A stretch of DNA of 18,259 nt from an uncultured Marvinbryantia sp. (GCA_947624335.1 CANQJX010000010.1:1-18259); one strand, 5' to 3'. Shown: positions 1 to 7,111, counted from the first letter of the stretch. Numbers and translations are program-made. Notes: generated by a model not told the origin, from the sequence alone.

Positions 1-1609
1 TATCCGTCATGCCGCTGTTATCCGCCGCTCCCTGCCAGTTGTCCGTCATGCCGCTGTTATCCGCCGCTCCCTGCCAGTTGTCCGTCATGCCGCTGTTATC
101 CGCCGCCCCCTGCCAGTTGTCGCTGTCTGCGGTGTACGTTCCTTCCGTCCCGTTCGCGGTTTCCTGCGCGCCGTCCGTACCAGACTCCTGCGCCGCCACC
201 TTCGAGATCACGGTTTGATCCTGCATATACTGCTGAAGCCCATACTGCTGCGCCTGGGCCGGAAAACGACGGATAATCTGTGCAAAAATCAGATCCGCAT
301 TGGTGCGGTCGCCCTGATTGTAATAGGAAAACGCAAGATAATACCATGCGTCATACTGCGTTTCATCCGTCTCGGTCGCCTGCTTCAGTTTCTCCGCTGC
401 GGTCGTATAATCTCCCTGCGCATAAGCCGTAGCGCCTTCCGCGTATTGCGCCTGATAGATCGTGTTCTTAACGCTGCCCATAATCGTATCATACAGCGCC
501 TTTCCGTTTCCGTCCAGGCTGTCCGCCTTTACGTCGGCAAGATCCGTGCCTGCGCCCGTCTGATCGCCGGATATATATTTCACCGCCGCCGAAAGGATCT
601 TGTCGTATCCTTCCGCCTTATTCTGCGCGTCCGTCATGGTGGCATTCGCCTCGTCCACCTTTGTCTGGTAACGTTCAATTTCTTCTTCCAGATCTTCCAC
701 CTTGGCGCTCTCCGCCGCCAGTTTTGTGTTGGCATCCGTCACCTGCTGGTTCGCGCTCTGATTAATCCTGTTTGTATTTGCCGGGATCGCCAAAAACCAG
801 ACAACCGCCGCCCCCAGCACAACTCCCAGGATAATGTTGATCAAGGTTGCCGCCCACGAGCTGTCGCGAAACGGCGTCGGCTGAATAATGGTATCGTTTC
901 CGCTCATATAGCTTGTCGGTCCGAGCAGTTTATTCGGATGGGGTTCCATCGGCGTTACCTGGCGTTTATACTTTCTCCCGAGGTTTGTCCCCACGCCCGT
1001 CGCTTCCTCCACTTCATGCAGATAACGCAGCGTCGTCGTGTTCGTGGTATCGATCTGCGCGGCTTTGCGCATCAGCCGCCGCGCCTTCTCAAATTCCTGC
1101 TGTTTCAGATAAAGCAGCGCCAAAAGGTGATAGCCCTTGATCAGATTCGGATTCTGCGTCAGAATCCGCTTTAGCTGCATAACCGCCATATCGTCGTCGC
1201 CCTGCCGGCAATAGACGAGCGCCTGATTGTATTTCCGGATGGACTGATTGATCATGTCCAGTTTGTTCTTATTTGACTGCAGCTTTGATATGTACAGATC
1301 GGCGGCGTTATTCTGCGCCTGAATATTTTTGCTGATCACCCATTCGCTTAACGCGGATACCACTTCTCCCGACTCATAATAAACAAGTCCCAGAAGATTG
1401 CGGGCGTCGATATTTTCTTTGTTAAATTTCAGACTGCGCTTCAGGCAGGAAATGGCGCCGGACAGATCCCGGATGCCTGCCTTTTCCAGTCCCTCGTTAT
1501 ACAGCAGGTTTGAAATGCGTTCAATCCGTTTGAGAATCGTAACGTCCGCGCCGCATCCGCTGCAGTAGTCAATCGAGGATAACGGCGTGCCGCAGTAAAT
1601 ACATCTCAT
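1..1609 (-). CDS. Zinc-ribbon / TPR / single-TM protein with repeat tail (3' end beyond window)
   Basis: The frame opens at ATG 1609 and stays open to base 1, so at least 536 residues are coded and the C-terminus is missing. The start follows a G-rich ribosome site (AAGGGGG, 1617-1623). Domains in order: a small zinc ribbon with paired cysteines CIYC (residues 3-6) and CSGC (16-19); TPR-like helical repeats at about 25-215; a hydrophobic segment at about 253-278 ending in VVWFLAIP; a charged coiled coil at about 285-330; a second TPR pair at about 380-450 with AEGATAYAQGDYTTAAEKL; then a Thr/Ser/Gly/Asn-rich tail with tandem repeats. No N-terminal signal peptide is seen, so the zinc ribbon and first TPRs are probably cytoplasmic and the C-terminal TPR and tail outside (inference). 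TPRs usually mediate protein contacts; no enzyme motif is visible and the role is unknown. It is the third gene of a tight folC group, 12 bases after the small gene before it. Confidence 0.85.
   Translation of the reverse strand, partial: MRCIYCGTPLSSIDYCSGCGADVTILKRIERISNLLYNEGLEKAGIRDLSGAISCLKRSLKFNKENIDARNLLGLVYYESGEVVSALSEWVISKNIQAQNNAADLYISKLQSNKNKLDMINQSIRKYNQALVYCRQGDDDMAVMQLKRILTQNPNLIKGYHLLALLYLKQQEFEKARRLMRKAAQIDTTNTTTLRYLHEVEEATGVGTNLGRKYKRQVTPMEPHPNKLLGPTSYMSGNDTIIQPTPFRDSSWAATLINIILGVVLGAAVVWFLAIPANTNRINQSANQQVTDANTKLAAESAKVEDLEEEIERYQTKVDEANATMTDAQNKAEGYDKILSAAVKYISGDQTGAGTDLADVKADSLDGNGKALYDTIMGSVKNTIYQAQYAEGATAYAQGDYTTAAEKLKQATETDETQYDAWYYLAFSYYNQGDRTNADLIFAQIIRRFPAQAQQYGLQQYMQDQTVISKVAAQESGTDGAQETANGTEGTYTADSDNWQGAADNSGMTDNWQGAADNSGMTDNWQGAADNSGMTD
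3..119 (-). repeat. Three tandem 39-bp in-frame repeats (13 residues each)
   Basis: Units lie at 3-41, 42-80 and 81-119. The first two are identical and the third differs by one base (T to C at the Ala-Ala codons). Each unit codes for DNWQGAADNSGMT in the minus frame of the TPR protein. Bases 1-2 agree with another unit apart from one synonymous change, so the array may continue past the left edge. The near identity at the DNA level implies recent expansion, and the copy number is likely to vary between strains. The unit length keeps the reading frame. Confidence 0.9.
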
Positions 1610-1621
1610 ACGTCATCCCCC

Positions 1622-1768
1622 TTATTTTCTTTTGTTCTTCTCTTCCTGCAGCATTTCCTTCAGTATGTCCGTAATATCCGTAAAGTCTCTTTTATAAATC
1701 GCGTCTTCCGCCTCGTTGACGTCAAGGCTCGGATGGAATTTCTTTAGTTCTTCTTCGTAATTAATCAT
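1622..1768 (-). CDS. Small 48-residue acidic/basic protein, unknown function
   Basis: An ATG at 1768 opens 48 codons ending in TAA at 1622-1624. It is preceded by a strong ribosome site (AGAGGAG, 1776-1782) with 7 bases of spacing. The protein begins MINYEEELKKF, continues HPSLDVNEAEDAIYKRD and ends in a charged helix-like LKEMLQEEKNKRK. There is no cysteine, signal peptide or membrane segment, so it is probably cytoplasmic and helical. The start overlaps the folC stop by 8 bases (1761-1768) and its ribosome site sits within the last folC codons, which suggests translational coupling. The TPR gene starts 12 bases after its stop, and that gene's ribosome site overlaps this stop codon. I do not recognise the family. 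The good start signal and tight packing favour a real gene, possibly a partner of the TPR protein (inference). Confidence 0.7.
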   Translation of the reverse strand: MINYEEELKKFHPSLDVNEAEDAIYKRDFTDITDILKEMLQEEKNKRK

Positions 1769-3056
1769 TTATGTTCTCCTCTAAAATTTTTTTGATCTCG
1801 CCGACCAGATACAGGCTGCCTACGCAGAAAAGAAGCCCCTCCCGTTTCTTTTCGCGCGCGAGGGAAAAAGCATCCCGCACGGATTCCACAGCCGTCACCG
1901 GCGCATCTGTGTAAGTCCGGAAAATTTCCGCCAGTTTCTTTGCCGCAACTACGCGCGGCCCATCCATCTGCGTAGTCACTACCTCGGACAGTTTTCGGGA
2001 AAGGCAGACAGAACGGATCATCTGTCCGTAATCCTTATCCGCTACCGCCGAGAACAGAAGAACAATGCGTTTTTCCTGTATATGGGACAGCGTCCTCACA
2101 AATTCCTTTACGCCGTCCGCATTGTGCGCTCCGTCTACTATGATCCCCGGAAGAACCGTTTCCATGCGGCCGGGCCAGCGTGTGCCGGCAAGCGCTTTGG
2201 CGCGCGTATCCAGAGAAATTTCGCATTCCGGATCGATCTTTTCCATTGCAAGCAACGCAAGCGAGGCGTTCACAGCCTGATAATCCGCCGGATAAGGCAC
2301 GGTAAACACCCTATGCTCATAATACCCAACATTCAGCATAAAATCAATGCTTTTATCGGTTCTTGCCAAAATTTTATACATTCCGTCCCGCAGCCCAAAG
2401 GCCTGCGCGTGCATCTGTTTCGCCTTTTTCAAAATGACCTGTTCCGCCGCGGCGTCCCTGCCGTCATAGATCACATCCGTTCCTTCTTTGATAATCCCCG
2501 CCTTTTCTCCCGCAATCTGCTCGATGGTATCTCCCAGATATTCGGTATGTTCCAGGCTGATAGAAGTCAGGACCACCGCCAGCGGATGCTCCACGGTATT
2601 TGTGGCGTCCAGTCTTCCGCCAAGCCCTGTTTCCAAAACCAGATACTCCACGCCGCGCTGCGCAAACAGGAGCATGCCCATCGCAAACAGGATTTCAAAA
2701 TACGCCGGATGTGAAAATCCGTCCGCCTGCATTTCCCGGATCACTTTTTGCACTGTTTCAAACGCGGCGAGAAATTCGCCGTCGCTTACCTGCGCGCGGT
2801 CAATCTGGAACCGCTCGTTGATCTTCACCAGATGCGGCGAAGTAAACAGCCCGGTTTTTTTATTGCCGGCCGTCAGCATATCGGCAAGAAACGCGCAGAC
2901 AGAACCTTTTCCGTTGGTGCCCGCCACATGGATGATTTTCATTTTCCGTTCGGGCCTTCCGAGCCTGCGCATCATCTCGGCCGTATTCTCCGGCTTATTT
3001 TTCGATGTAAATTTCGGAACGCTTTCTATATAGCTTACCGCTTCTTCGTATGTCAT
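1761..3056 (-). CDS. folC: Folylpolyglutamate synthase / dihydrofolate synthase
   Basis: FolC is a cytoplasmic Mur-ligase-family enzyme that uses ATP to add glutamate to (dihydro)folate, making and retaining folate cofactors. At 431 residues it has the usual length. Visible motifs are the P-loop HVAGTNGKGSV (43-53), FTSPHLVKINERF (71-83), ETGLGGRLDATN (142-153), the SLEHTEYLG segment (167-175), GEKAGIIK with the likely modified lysine (183-190), and DGAHN (308-312) of the C-terminal ligase domain. The ATG at 3056 follows GGGAGG with 6 bases of spacing. It is the first gene of a group with the 48-residue and TPR genes. Whether it is bifunctional or only one of the two activities cannot be told from motifs. 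I see no truncation. Confidence 0.96.
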   Translation of the reverse strand: MTYEEAVSYIESVPKFTSKNKPENTAEMMRRLGRPERKMKIIHVAGTNGKGSVCAFLADMLTAGNKKTGLFTSPHLVKINERFQIDRAQVSDGEFLAAFETVQKVIREMQADGFSHPAYFEILFAMGMLLFAQRGVEYLVLETGLGGRLDATNTVEHPLAVVLTSISLEHTEYLGDTIEQIAGEKAGIIKEGTDVIYDGRDAAAEQVILKKAKQMHAQAFGLRDGMYKILARTDKSIDFMLNVGYYEHRVFTVPYPADYQAVNASLALLAMEKIDPECEISLDTRAKALAGTRWPGRMETVLPGIIVDGAHNADGVKEFVRTLSHIQEKRIVLLFSAVADKDYGQMIRSVCLSRKLSEVVTTQMDGPRVVAAKKLAEIFRTYTDAPVTAVESVRDAFSLAREKKREGLLFCVGSLYLVGEIKKILEENIND

Positions 3057-3073
3057 AATCTGCCTCCCGCTAT

Positions 3074-3102
3074 ATCATATAAAGTTCAGCCATCTATTGC
3101 AA
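3074..3102 (-). promoter_or_regulatory. Probable sigma-A promoter of the folC group
   Basis: On the minus strand a -35 box TTGCAA (3097-3102) and a -10 box TATGAT (3074-3079) are separated by 17 bases. The folC ATG lies 17 bases beyond the -10 box, leaving a very short leader that holds the GGGAGG ribosome site. The position just after the ABC-operon terminator fits a new transcription unit. It is called by eye. Confidence 0.6.
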
Positions 3103-3149
3103 GTAAATTTTTTCGCACAATTCGACAGGATTGCCGCGCCTTACGTCCC

Positions 3150-3185
3150 GCGGGCAAACGAAACCCGGCGGAAATCCGCCGGGTT
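3150..3185 (-). terminator. Rho-independent terminator of the ABC transporter operon
   Basis: A perfect 10-bp GC-rich stem (arms 3162-3171 and 3176-3185) with a 4-base loop starts 5 bases after the ATPase stop. On the minus strand it is followed by a T-rich tail (TTTCGTTT). It separates the ABC operon from folC, which runs in the same direction. Confidence 0.85.
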
Positions 3186-3190
3186 AACGG

Positions 3191-3931
3191 TTAAATGACT
3201 TTACTTAAAAATGCTTTCAGACGTTCGTTTTTGGGATTTCCGAAAAATTCCTGCGGCGGAGCTTCCTCCAGAATCTGCCCGTCGGCCATAAACAGAACGC
3301 GGTGCGCCACTTCGCGCGCGAATCCCATTTCGTGCGTCACCACCACCATCGTCATATTTTCTTTTGCCAGTTCTCCCATAACCTGCAGTACTTCCCCCAC
3401 CATCTCCGGATCCAGCGCCGAAGTGGGTTCGTCAAACAGCATGACCTCCGGTTTCATGCAGAGCGCGCGCACAATCGCCACGCGCTGTTTCTGCCCTCCG
3501 GACAGTTGGCTTGGGTAGGCGTTCGCACGGTCGGCAAGCCCTACGCGTTCCAAAAGCTTCATCGCTTCTTGCTCCGCCTCCTCTTTTCCCGTGCCCTGCA
3601 GCTTCATGGGCGCGATGGTCATGTTCTTAAGCACCGTCATGTGCGGAAACAGGTTAAAATGCTGAAACACCATGCCCATCTTCTGCCGGTGCTTATTGAT
3701 GTTGATTTTTCCGTCCATCAGGTCTACGCCGTCAAAGTATATATGTCCTCCCGTCGGGTCTTCCAGACGGTTCAGGCAGCGCAGGAAAGTGCTTTTCCCG
3801 GAACCGGACGGCCCCACTACAAAAACTACCTCGCCGCGTTTGATCTCCACGGAAACACCGTTTAAGGCATGGACTCCCACAAACTCTTTTTTCAGATCCT
3901 CCACGCGGATCAAAGATTCCTTACCGTTCAC
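3191..3931 (-). CDS. Polar amino-acid ABC transporter ATP-binding protein
   Basis: This is the cytoplasmic ATPase subunit (HisP/GlnQ type) that drives import through the adjacent permease. At 246 residues it has the usual length. Motifs: Walker A GPSGSGKST (40-48), Q-loop FQHFN (89-93), signature LSGGQKQR (143-150), Walker B VMLFDEP (163-169), D-loop SALD (171-174) and switch histidine VTHEMGF (198-204). The start is GTG at 3931, not ATG. It is supported by a strong ribosome site (AAAGGAGG, 3942-3949) 10 bases upstream that lies inside the permease 3' end. The two genes overlap by 11 bases, which implies coupled translation. Subunit identity is clear, but the exact substrate is not. Confidence 0.96.
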   Translation of the reverse strand: MNGKESLIRVEDLKKEFVGVHALNGVSVEIKRGEVVFVVGPSGSGKSTFLRCLNRLEDPTGGHIYFDGVDLMDGKININKHRQKMGMVFQHFNLFPHMTVLKNMTIAPMKLQGTGKEEAEQEAMKLLERVGLADRANAYPSQLSGGQKQRVAIVRALCMKPEVMLFDEPTSALDPEMVGEVLQVMGELAKENMTMVVVTHEMGFAREVAHRVLFMADGQILEEAPPQEFFGNPKNERLKAFLSKVI

Positions 3932-4580
3932 TGTTGCGAAGCCTCCTTTCCAGAAGATTCAAAAGCTTACTAAAGGCCAGTACCATAACCAGATAAATAA
4001 GCGCCACCGCGATCAGGGGCATAAAAGCGTCATAAGTACGGCTTCGGATAATATATCCGGCTACCGAGGTCTCTTTTAGAAGAACGATAAACTCATTTCC
4101 AAGCGCAGGCAGAACATTTTTCAGCGCCTGCGGAAGCACAATGTAGGTCATCGTCTGCACATAGTTAAATCCGAGGCTTCTTCCGGCTTCAAACTGCCCG
4201 TTGTCAATTGACATTATGCCGCTGCGGATAATCTCCGCCACATATGCTCCCGAATTTAATCCGAATGCCAGAATCGCTACGAAAACTTTATCTATTTTGA
4301 CAGAGCCGAAAATGACAAAATAAATGATCAGAAGCTGTACCACCACCGGCGTTCCGCGGATAACCGTCAGATACAGTTTGCAAAGGGCGTTGAGGATCCG
4401 CAGCTTTCCCGTCTTATCGCAGGTAGAGCGCACCACGGCTACCAAAAAACCGATCGCGATTCCAAGAAGCACCGCAAATAACGTAACGATAAGCGTAGTT
4501 TTCAAGCCGTTTGTAAGATAAGCCCATCGGTTGTCGTCAATAAAATTGAGGTAAAATTTATCTTGTAGTTCCTGTAACAT
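3921..4580 (-). CDS. Polar amino-acid ABC transporter permease
   Basis: This integral membrane subunit of the HisM/GlnP type has 219 residues, as usual for the family. Hydrophobic segments lie at about 27-51, 66-92, 98-118, and 185-206. The loop RGTPVVVQL (75-83) is the family hallmark. The cytoplasmic EAA coupling loop is seen as EAGRSLGFNYVQT through LPQALKNVLPALGNEF (131-164), which docks on the ATPase. The ATG at 4580 follows AAAGGA with 6 bases of spacing. Only one permease gene is present, so it presumably works as a homodimer (inference). It lies 95 bases after the binding-protein gene, with a strong hairpin between them, and overlaps the ATPase gene by 11 bases. Confidence 0.95.
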   Translation of the reverse strand: MLQELQDKFYLNFIDDNRWAYLTNGLKTTLIVTLFAVLLGIAIGFLVAVVRSTCDKTGKLRILNALCKLYLTVIRGTPVVVQLLIIYFVIFGSVKIDKVFVAILAFGLNSGAYVAEIIRSGIMSIDNGQFEAGRSLGFNYVQTMTYIVLPQALKNVLPALGNEFIVLLKETSVAGYIIRSRTYDAFMPLIAVALIYLVMVLAFSKLLNLLERRLRNSER

Positions 4581-4601
4581 GGTACATCCTTTCCCATAGA
4601 C

Positions 4602-4635
4602 TGCAATATCGGGCAGGAATTCCTGCCCGATTGCA
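4602..4635 (-). promoter_or_regulatory. Strong intercistronic hairpin between binding-protein and permease genes
   Basis: Bases 4608-4631 form a perfect 24-bp palindrome containing GGGCAGG/CCTGCCC around AATT. The flanks (TGCAAT on the left, ATTGCA on the right, offset by two bases) can extend the stem to about 15 pairs with a 2-base bulge. On the minus strand no T-run follows, so it is not a standard terminator. It ends about 22 bases before the permease ATG. In binding-protein-dependent operons such hairpins often protect the upstream mRNA or limit read-through, so that the binding protein exceeds the membrane subunits. That role is an inference here. Confidence 0.7.
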
Positions 4636-4675
4636 ATCTTTTATGCTATGTTCCGATTTTAAAAATCCGTCAGGC

Positions 4676-5995
4676 TTATGCCTCTGTCTCCGCTTCGGTC
4701 GTTTCTTCTTCGGAAGCCGCTTCTGTGGTCTCTTCTTCTGTGGTTTCTTCTTCCGTTGCCGCTTCCGTTTCGTCCTCCGCTGTGTCATCGTTGATATACT
4801 TGTCAACGACTTTCTGGAACTCGCCGTTCTCCTTTAAGGTATTTAAGGCGTCGTTTACCTTCTCCAGAAGTTCTTCATTATCTTTTGCGATTGCAATTGC
4901 GTACTCTTCTTCCGTAAATGCCTCGTCTAACAGCTTAATGCCTTCATTCTGGGATACAAATACCTTTGCCGGTTCGCCGTCGATAACAACTGCGTCTACT
5001 TTGCCCTGGATCAGCGCCTGTACAGCCTCAAAGCCTTTGCTGTAACGCTCGATTTTCGCGTCTTCCACATCCTCAACATAGATGTCGCCTGTCGTTCCAA
5101 GCTGCACGCCGATCGTCTTGCCGGCCAGATCGTCCGGACCTGCAATATCGCTGTCTTCCGCAACAATGATCATCTGCGTAGCGGTTGTATAGCTGTCGGT
5201 AAAGTTTACCGATTTCAGACGTTCTTCCGTCACTGTGATGCCGGCCATAGCGATATCCGCTTTTCCGGTCTGTACAGCGGCAAGAACAGAATCAAACGCC
5301 ATATCTTCAATTTCCAGCGTCATGCCGAGTTCTTCTGCAATCAAAGCAGCCACTTCCGCGTCGATCCCGACGATGGTATCTTCACCGTCAACGCTCTCAT
5401 GGAACTCATACGGCGGGAACTCCGCATTGGTAGCCATAACCAGTACGCCGCCTTCCGACTGCGCTTCCGTTGTTTCTTCTTCCGTTTCCGCTTCGGTGGT
5501 CTCTTCTTCGGTTTCCGCCTCGGTCGTTTCTTCTTCGGTTACCGCTTCCGTGGTTTCTTCCTCGGTTACCGCTTCCGTAGTCTCTTCTTCGGTTTCCGCC
5601 TCGGTCGTTTCTTCCTCAGTCTCCGCTTCCGTCGTTTCTTCTTCCGTTACGGCTTCGGTCGTCTCTGCTTCACTGGTTTCCTCTTCCGTTGCATTAACCA
5701 CCATTGCTTCCGCTTCGGTCGTTTCTTCTTCCGTTACGGCTTCGGTGGTCTCTTCTTCGGTTTCCGCCTCGGTCGTTTCTTCTTCCGTTGCGGCTTCCGT
5801 GGTTTCTTCCTCAGTCTCTGTTTCGGTTTCCGCCTCCGTTGTTTCTTCTTCCGTTGCAGCCTCGGTTGTCGCGGCTTCCGTTGTCACCGCCTCCGTAGCC
5901 GGAGCTTCCGTCTCCTTATCGGAGCCTCCGCATCCTACCGTCACAACGCCGGTAAGCGCAAGAATCGCAGCCAAAGCTAACATTCTCTTTTTCAT
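4676..5995 (-). CDS. Amino-acid ABC transporter substrate-binding lipoprotein with long Glu/Thr-repeat linker
   Basis: This is the extracellular solute-binding subunit of the importer. Residues 1-22 form a lipoprotein signal (MKKRMLALAAILALTG) with lipobox TVGC and Cys22 as the lipid anchor. Residues 28-180 are almost only Glu, Thr, Ala and Val in about 9-residue units of the TEEETTEAx type. The binding domain runs from about 183 to 404, with ATNAEFPPYEF (188-198) and a following GIDAEVAALIAEELG typical of the family-3 (HisJ/GlnH) type. A second Glu/Thr tail occupies 405-439. Ordinary relatives are about 260-280 residues and lack such a linker; here about 40% of the protein is acidic repeat. 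The ribosome site GAGGAGG lies 7 bases before the ATG. The substrate is probably a polar amino acid. Confidence 0.94.
   Translation of the reverse strand: MKKRMLALAAILALTGVVTVGCGGSDKETEAPATEAVTTEAATTEAATEEETTEAETETETEEETTEAATEEETTEAETEEETTEAVTEEETTEAEAMVVNATEEETSEAETTEAVTEEETTEAETEEETTEAETEEETTEAVTEEETTEAVTEEETTEAETEEETTEAETEEETTEAQSEGGVLVMATNAEFPPYEFHESVDGEDTIVGIDAEVAALIAEELGMTLEIEDMAFDSVLAAVQTGKADIAMAGITVTEERLKSVNFTDSYTTATQMIIVAEDSDIAGPDDLAGKTIGVQLGTTGDIYVEDVEDAKIERYSKGFEAVQALIQGKVDAVVIDGEPAKVFVSQNEGIKLLDEAFTEEEYAIAIAKDNEELLEKVNDALNTLKENGEFQKVVDKYINDDTAEDETEAATEEETTEEETTEAASEEETTEAETEA
4679..4783 (-). repeat. C-terminal Glu/Thr-rich tail coding region
   Basis: The last 35 codons of the binding-protein gene code for a tail of TEEETTEA-like units. 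They repeat the style of the N-terminal linker after a normal binding domain. The tail is strongly acidic and should be disordered. Confidence 0.75.
5456..5914 (-). repeat. Array of degenerate 27-bp units coding the Glu/Thr linker
   Basis: About 153 codons (residues 28-180 of the binding lipoprotein) are built from 9-residue units such as TEEETTEAV, TEEETTEAE and TEEETTEAA, with irregular joints (for example EAMVVNATEEETSEA at about 95-110). Units differ mostly at synonymous sites (TCT/TCC/TCG on the plus strand), which suggests expansion by slippage or recombination with later drift. The antisense strand is accidentally open and reads as Ser/Val-rich. Confidence 0.85.
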
Positions 5996-6047
5996 TTTGT
6001 TTCCTCCTCATAATAAACATTCATTTGGATGTATTTTTATAATTTTA

Positions 6048-6076
6048 AACATACCACCAAACAAAAATGGTGTCAA
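6048..6076 (-). promoter_or_regulatory. Sigma-A promoter of the ABC transporter operon
   Basis: On the minus strand there is a perfect TTGACA -35 box (6071-6076), a 17-base spacer and a -10 box TATGTT (6048-6053). This leaves a leader of roughly 45 bases with GAGGAGG before the binding-protein ATG at 5995. The box begins only 5 bases after the stop of the upstream peptidase gene. A 5-bp inverted repeat (CACCA/TGGTG) overlaps the -35 side and could be an operator, but it is too short to call. Confidence 0.75.
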
Positions 6077-6081
6077 TCTTT

Positions 6082-7098
6082 TTATGTCCCAAAATAGGAA
6101 AAGTGCATATAATCCTTGCTGCTTCCCCAATCGCCCTGGCTGAATCCATATTTGTTGAATATCCGGGCGACAACGCCGTCTTTCGGAATGGAATACGGAT
6201 CTTTCCCCGGTTTCCAGAATTTTCCCGCGCTGATCGCTCCGGTCGCGGTATTAATCATATAGTTTTCCGTCCAGTTTATATCAATTGCCGTGCCCGTATT
6301 ATGTTCTGAATGTCCGCCCCGCCATTCGTATCCGCCCAGTTCGTGGATCGGAAATTTTTCCGCGCTGCAATAGATTTCATTAAATATGCGCTGCACGGTT
6401 GTCGCAAGGTTTTTATGTACTTTGATCGTCCATGTGCGCGTATATTTTGCGCCGCTTTTTCCCTTCTTAAAATCCCATGTTTTTACCGTGATCGGTTTCA
6501 TATTTTTCGCCGCCTTGGAAGCGGAAGTATAATATCCGCCCGGATAGCGCATGGATAACGACGCGTCGCCGAATATTTTCTGATATTTCTGTTTTTTTGT
6601 CGGATTTACGAGAACGCTGTCGGTAGACGCCGTTTTTGCGACGGCCGACGACGTTTTCGCCGCGGCTGCGGCAGTTTTCTGCTCCTTTTTCAGAATAAAG
6701 CCATAGGCGAAGGAAGAAAATTTCCCGTAAGAGACGCCCGCCGCATTCTTTTTATAGGCGCGCACCACATAGGCGTATGCCCGTCCCTGTTTGCGGTTTT
6801 TAATCGTCGCGCTGACCTTGGACGCTCCTTTGACTGTTTTTACTTTTTTATATAACGTGCTTTTGGAAGAATAATCGCGGCAGTAAATCTGATAGCCGGA
6901 AGCTCCCTTTACTTTTTTCCATTTTATTTTATGCGCGCTTGTTCCGGACGCCGTTACTTTTACATTTTTCACCTGCGCCGGCTTCGCCGGTTTTTTCGCG
7001 GCAAAAGCGCCTATATTCATGCAGGACCAGAGGGCCGCCGCGGCAATACAAAGGATGGCCGCTCTGCGCCATATCGGTTTTTTCCGGCATTGTCTCAT
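6082..7098 (-). CDS. Secreted Fn3-like + M15 (VanY-type) peptidoglycan peptidase
   Basis: This is an exported zinc peptidase likely to cut peptide bonds in cell-wall peptides. With residues numbered from the first in-frame ATG (7113), the chosen start is Met6. The signal peptide is RRAAILCIAAAALWS up to AFAA (about 15-39). A fibronectin-III-like domain spans about 46-142, followed by an Ala/Thr/Lys linker (145-165). The catalytic domain lies at about 170-343 and carries SEHNTGTAIDI (269-279, zinc ligands His271 and Asp278) and DYMHF (334-338, Asp334 as likely general base, His337 as ligand). This matches the SxHxxGxAxD...DxxH pattern of family M15. The ribosome site GGAGG (7107-7111) lies inside the longer frame, so Met5 or Met6 is the start, not Met1. 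The gene is alone, divergent from the flippase, with no clear terminator before the ABC promoter. Whether it is a D,D-carboxypeptidase or an endopeptidase is open. Confidence 0.9.
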   Translation of the reverse strand: MRQCRKKPIWRRAAILCIAAAALWSCMNIGAFAAKKPAKPAQVKNVKVTASGTSAHKIKWKKVKGASGYQIYCRDYSSKSTLYKKVKTVKGASKVSATIKNRKQGRAYAYVVRAYKKNAAGVSYGKFSSFAYGFILKKEQKTAAAAAKTSSAVAKTASTDSVLVNPTKKQKYQKIFGDASLSMRYPGGYYTSASKAAKNMKPITVKTWDFKKGKSGAKYTRTWTIKVHKNLATTVQRIFNEIYCSAEKFPIHELGGYEWRGGHSEHNTGTAIDINWTENYMINTATGAISAGKFWKPGKDPYSIPKDGVVARIFNKYGFSQGDWGSSKDYMHFSYFGT

Positions 7099-7106
7099 CA
7101 TTTCCA

Positions 7107-7111
7107 CCTCC
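7107..7111 (-). promoter_or_regulatory. Ribosome site deciding the M15 peptidase start
   Basis: GGAGG on the minus strand lies 5 bases before ATG 7101 and 8 bases before ATG 7098. The longest frame starts at ATG 7113, before this site, and has only A-rich sequence upstream. Initiation at 7098 is favoured by spacing. Confidence 0.7.

Noticed and set aside
3..119. Possible CRISPR array in the 39-bp direct repeats
   Set aside because: The repeats are contiguous without spacers, keep the reading frame and code for a 13-residue unit inside a larger protein.
215..1174. Plus-strand open frame of 319 codons, rich in Arg and Ile
   Set aside because: It lies antisense to the zinc-ribbon/TPR gene, which has clear domains and a ribosome site. 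The plus-strand product has no recognisable domain and a biased Arg-rich composition typical of shadows.
2082..2714. Plus-strand open frame of 210 codons opposite folC
   Set aside because: It is antisense to a well-conserved folC with all motifs, and its product has no domain or start signal.
4602..4635. Rho-independent terminator between binding-protein and permease genes
   Set aside because: The stem is strong, but no T-run follows on the minus strand, and the permease has no other promoter visible. It is listed as a regulatory hairpin instead.
6057..6076. Terminator for the M15 peptidase or operator at the CACCA/TGGTG inverted repeat
   Set aside because: Only 5 base pairs with an 8-base loop; too weak to call. 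It coincides with the -35 box of the ABC promoter and was only mentioned there.
5235..6143. Long plus-strand Ser/Val-rich open frame of 302 codons
   Set aside because: It is the antisense reading of the Glu/Thr repeat array; codons for Glu and Thr reverse-complement to Ser/Val/Ala codons. It lacks a ribosome site and family motifs.
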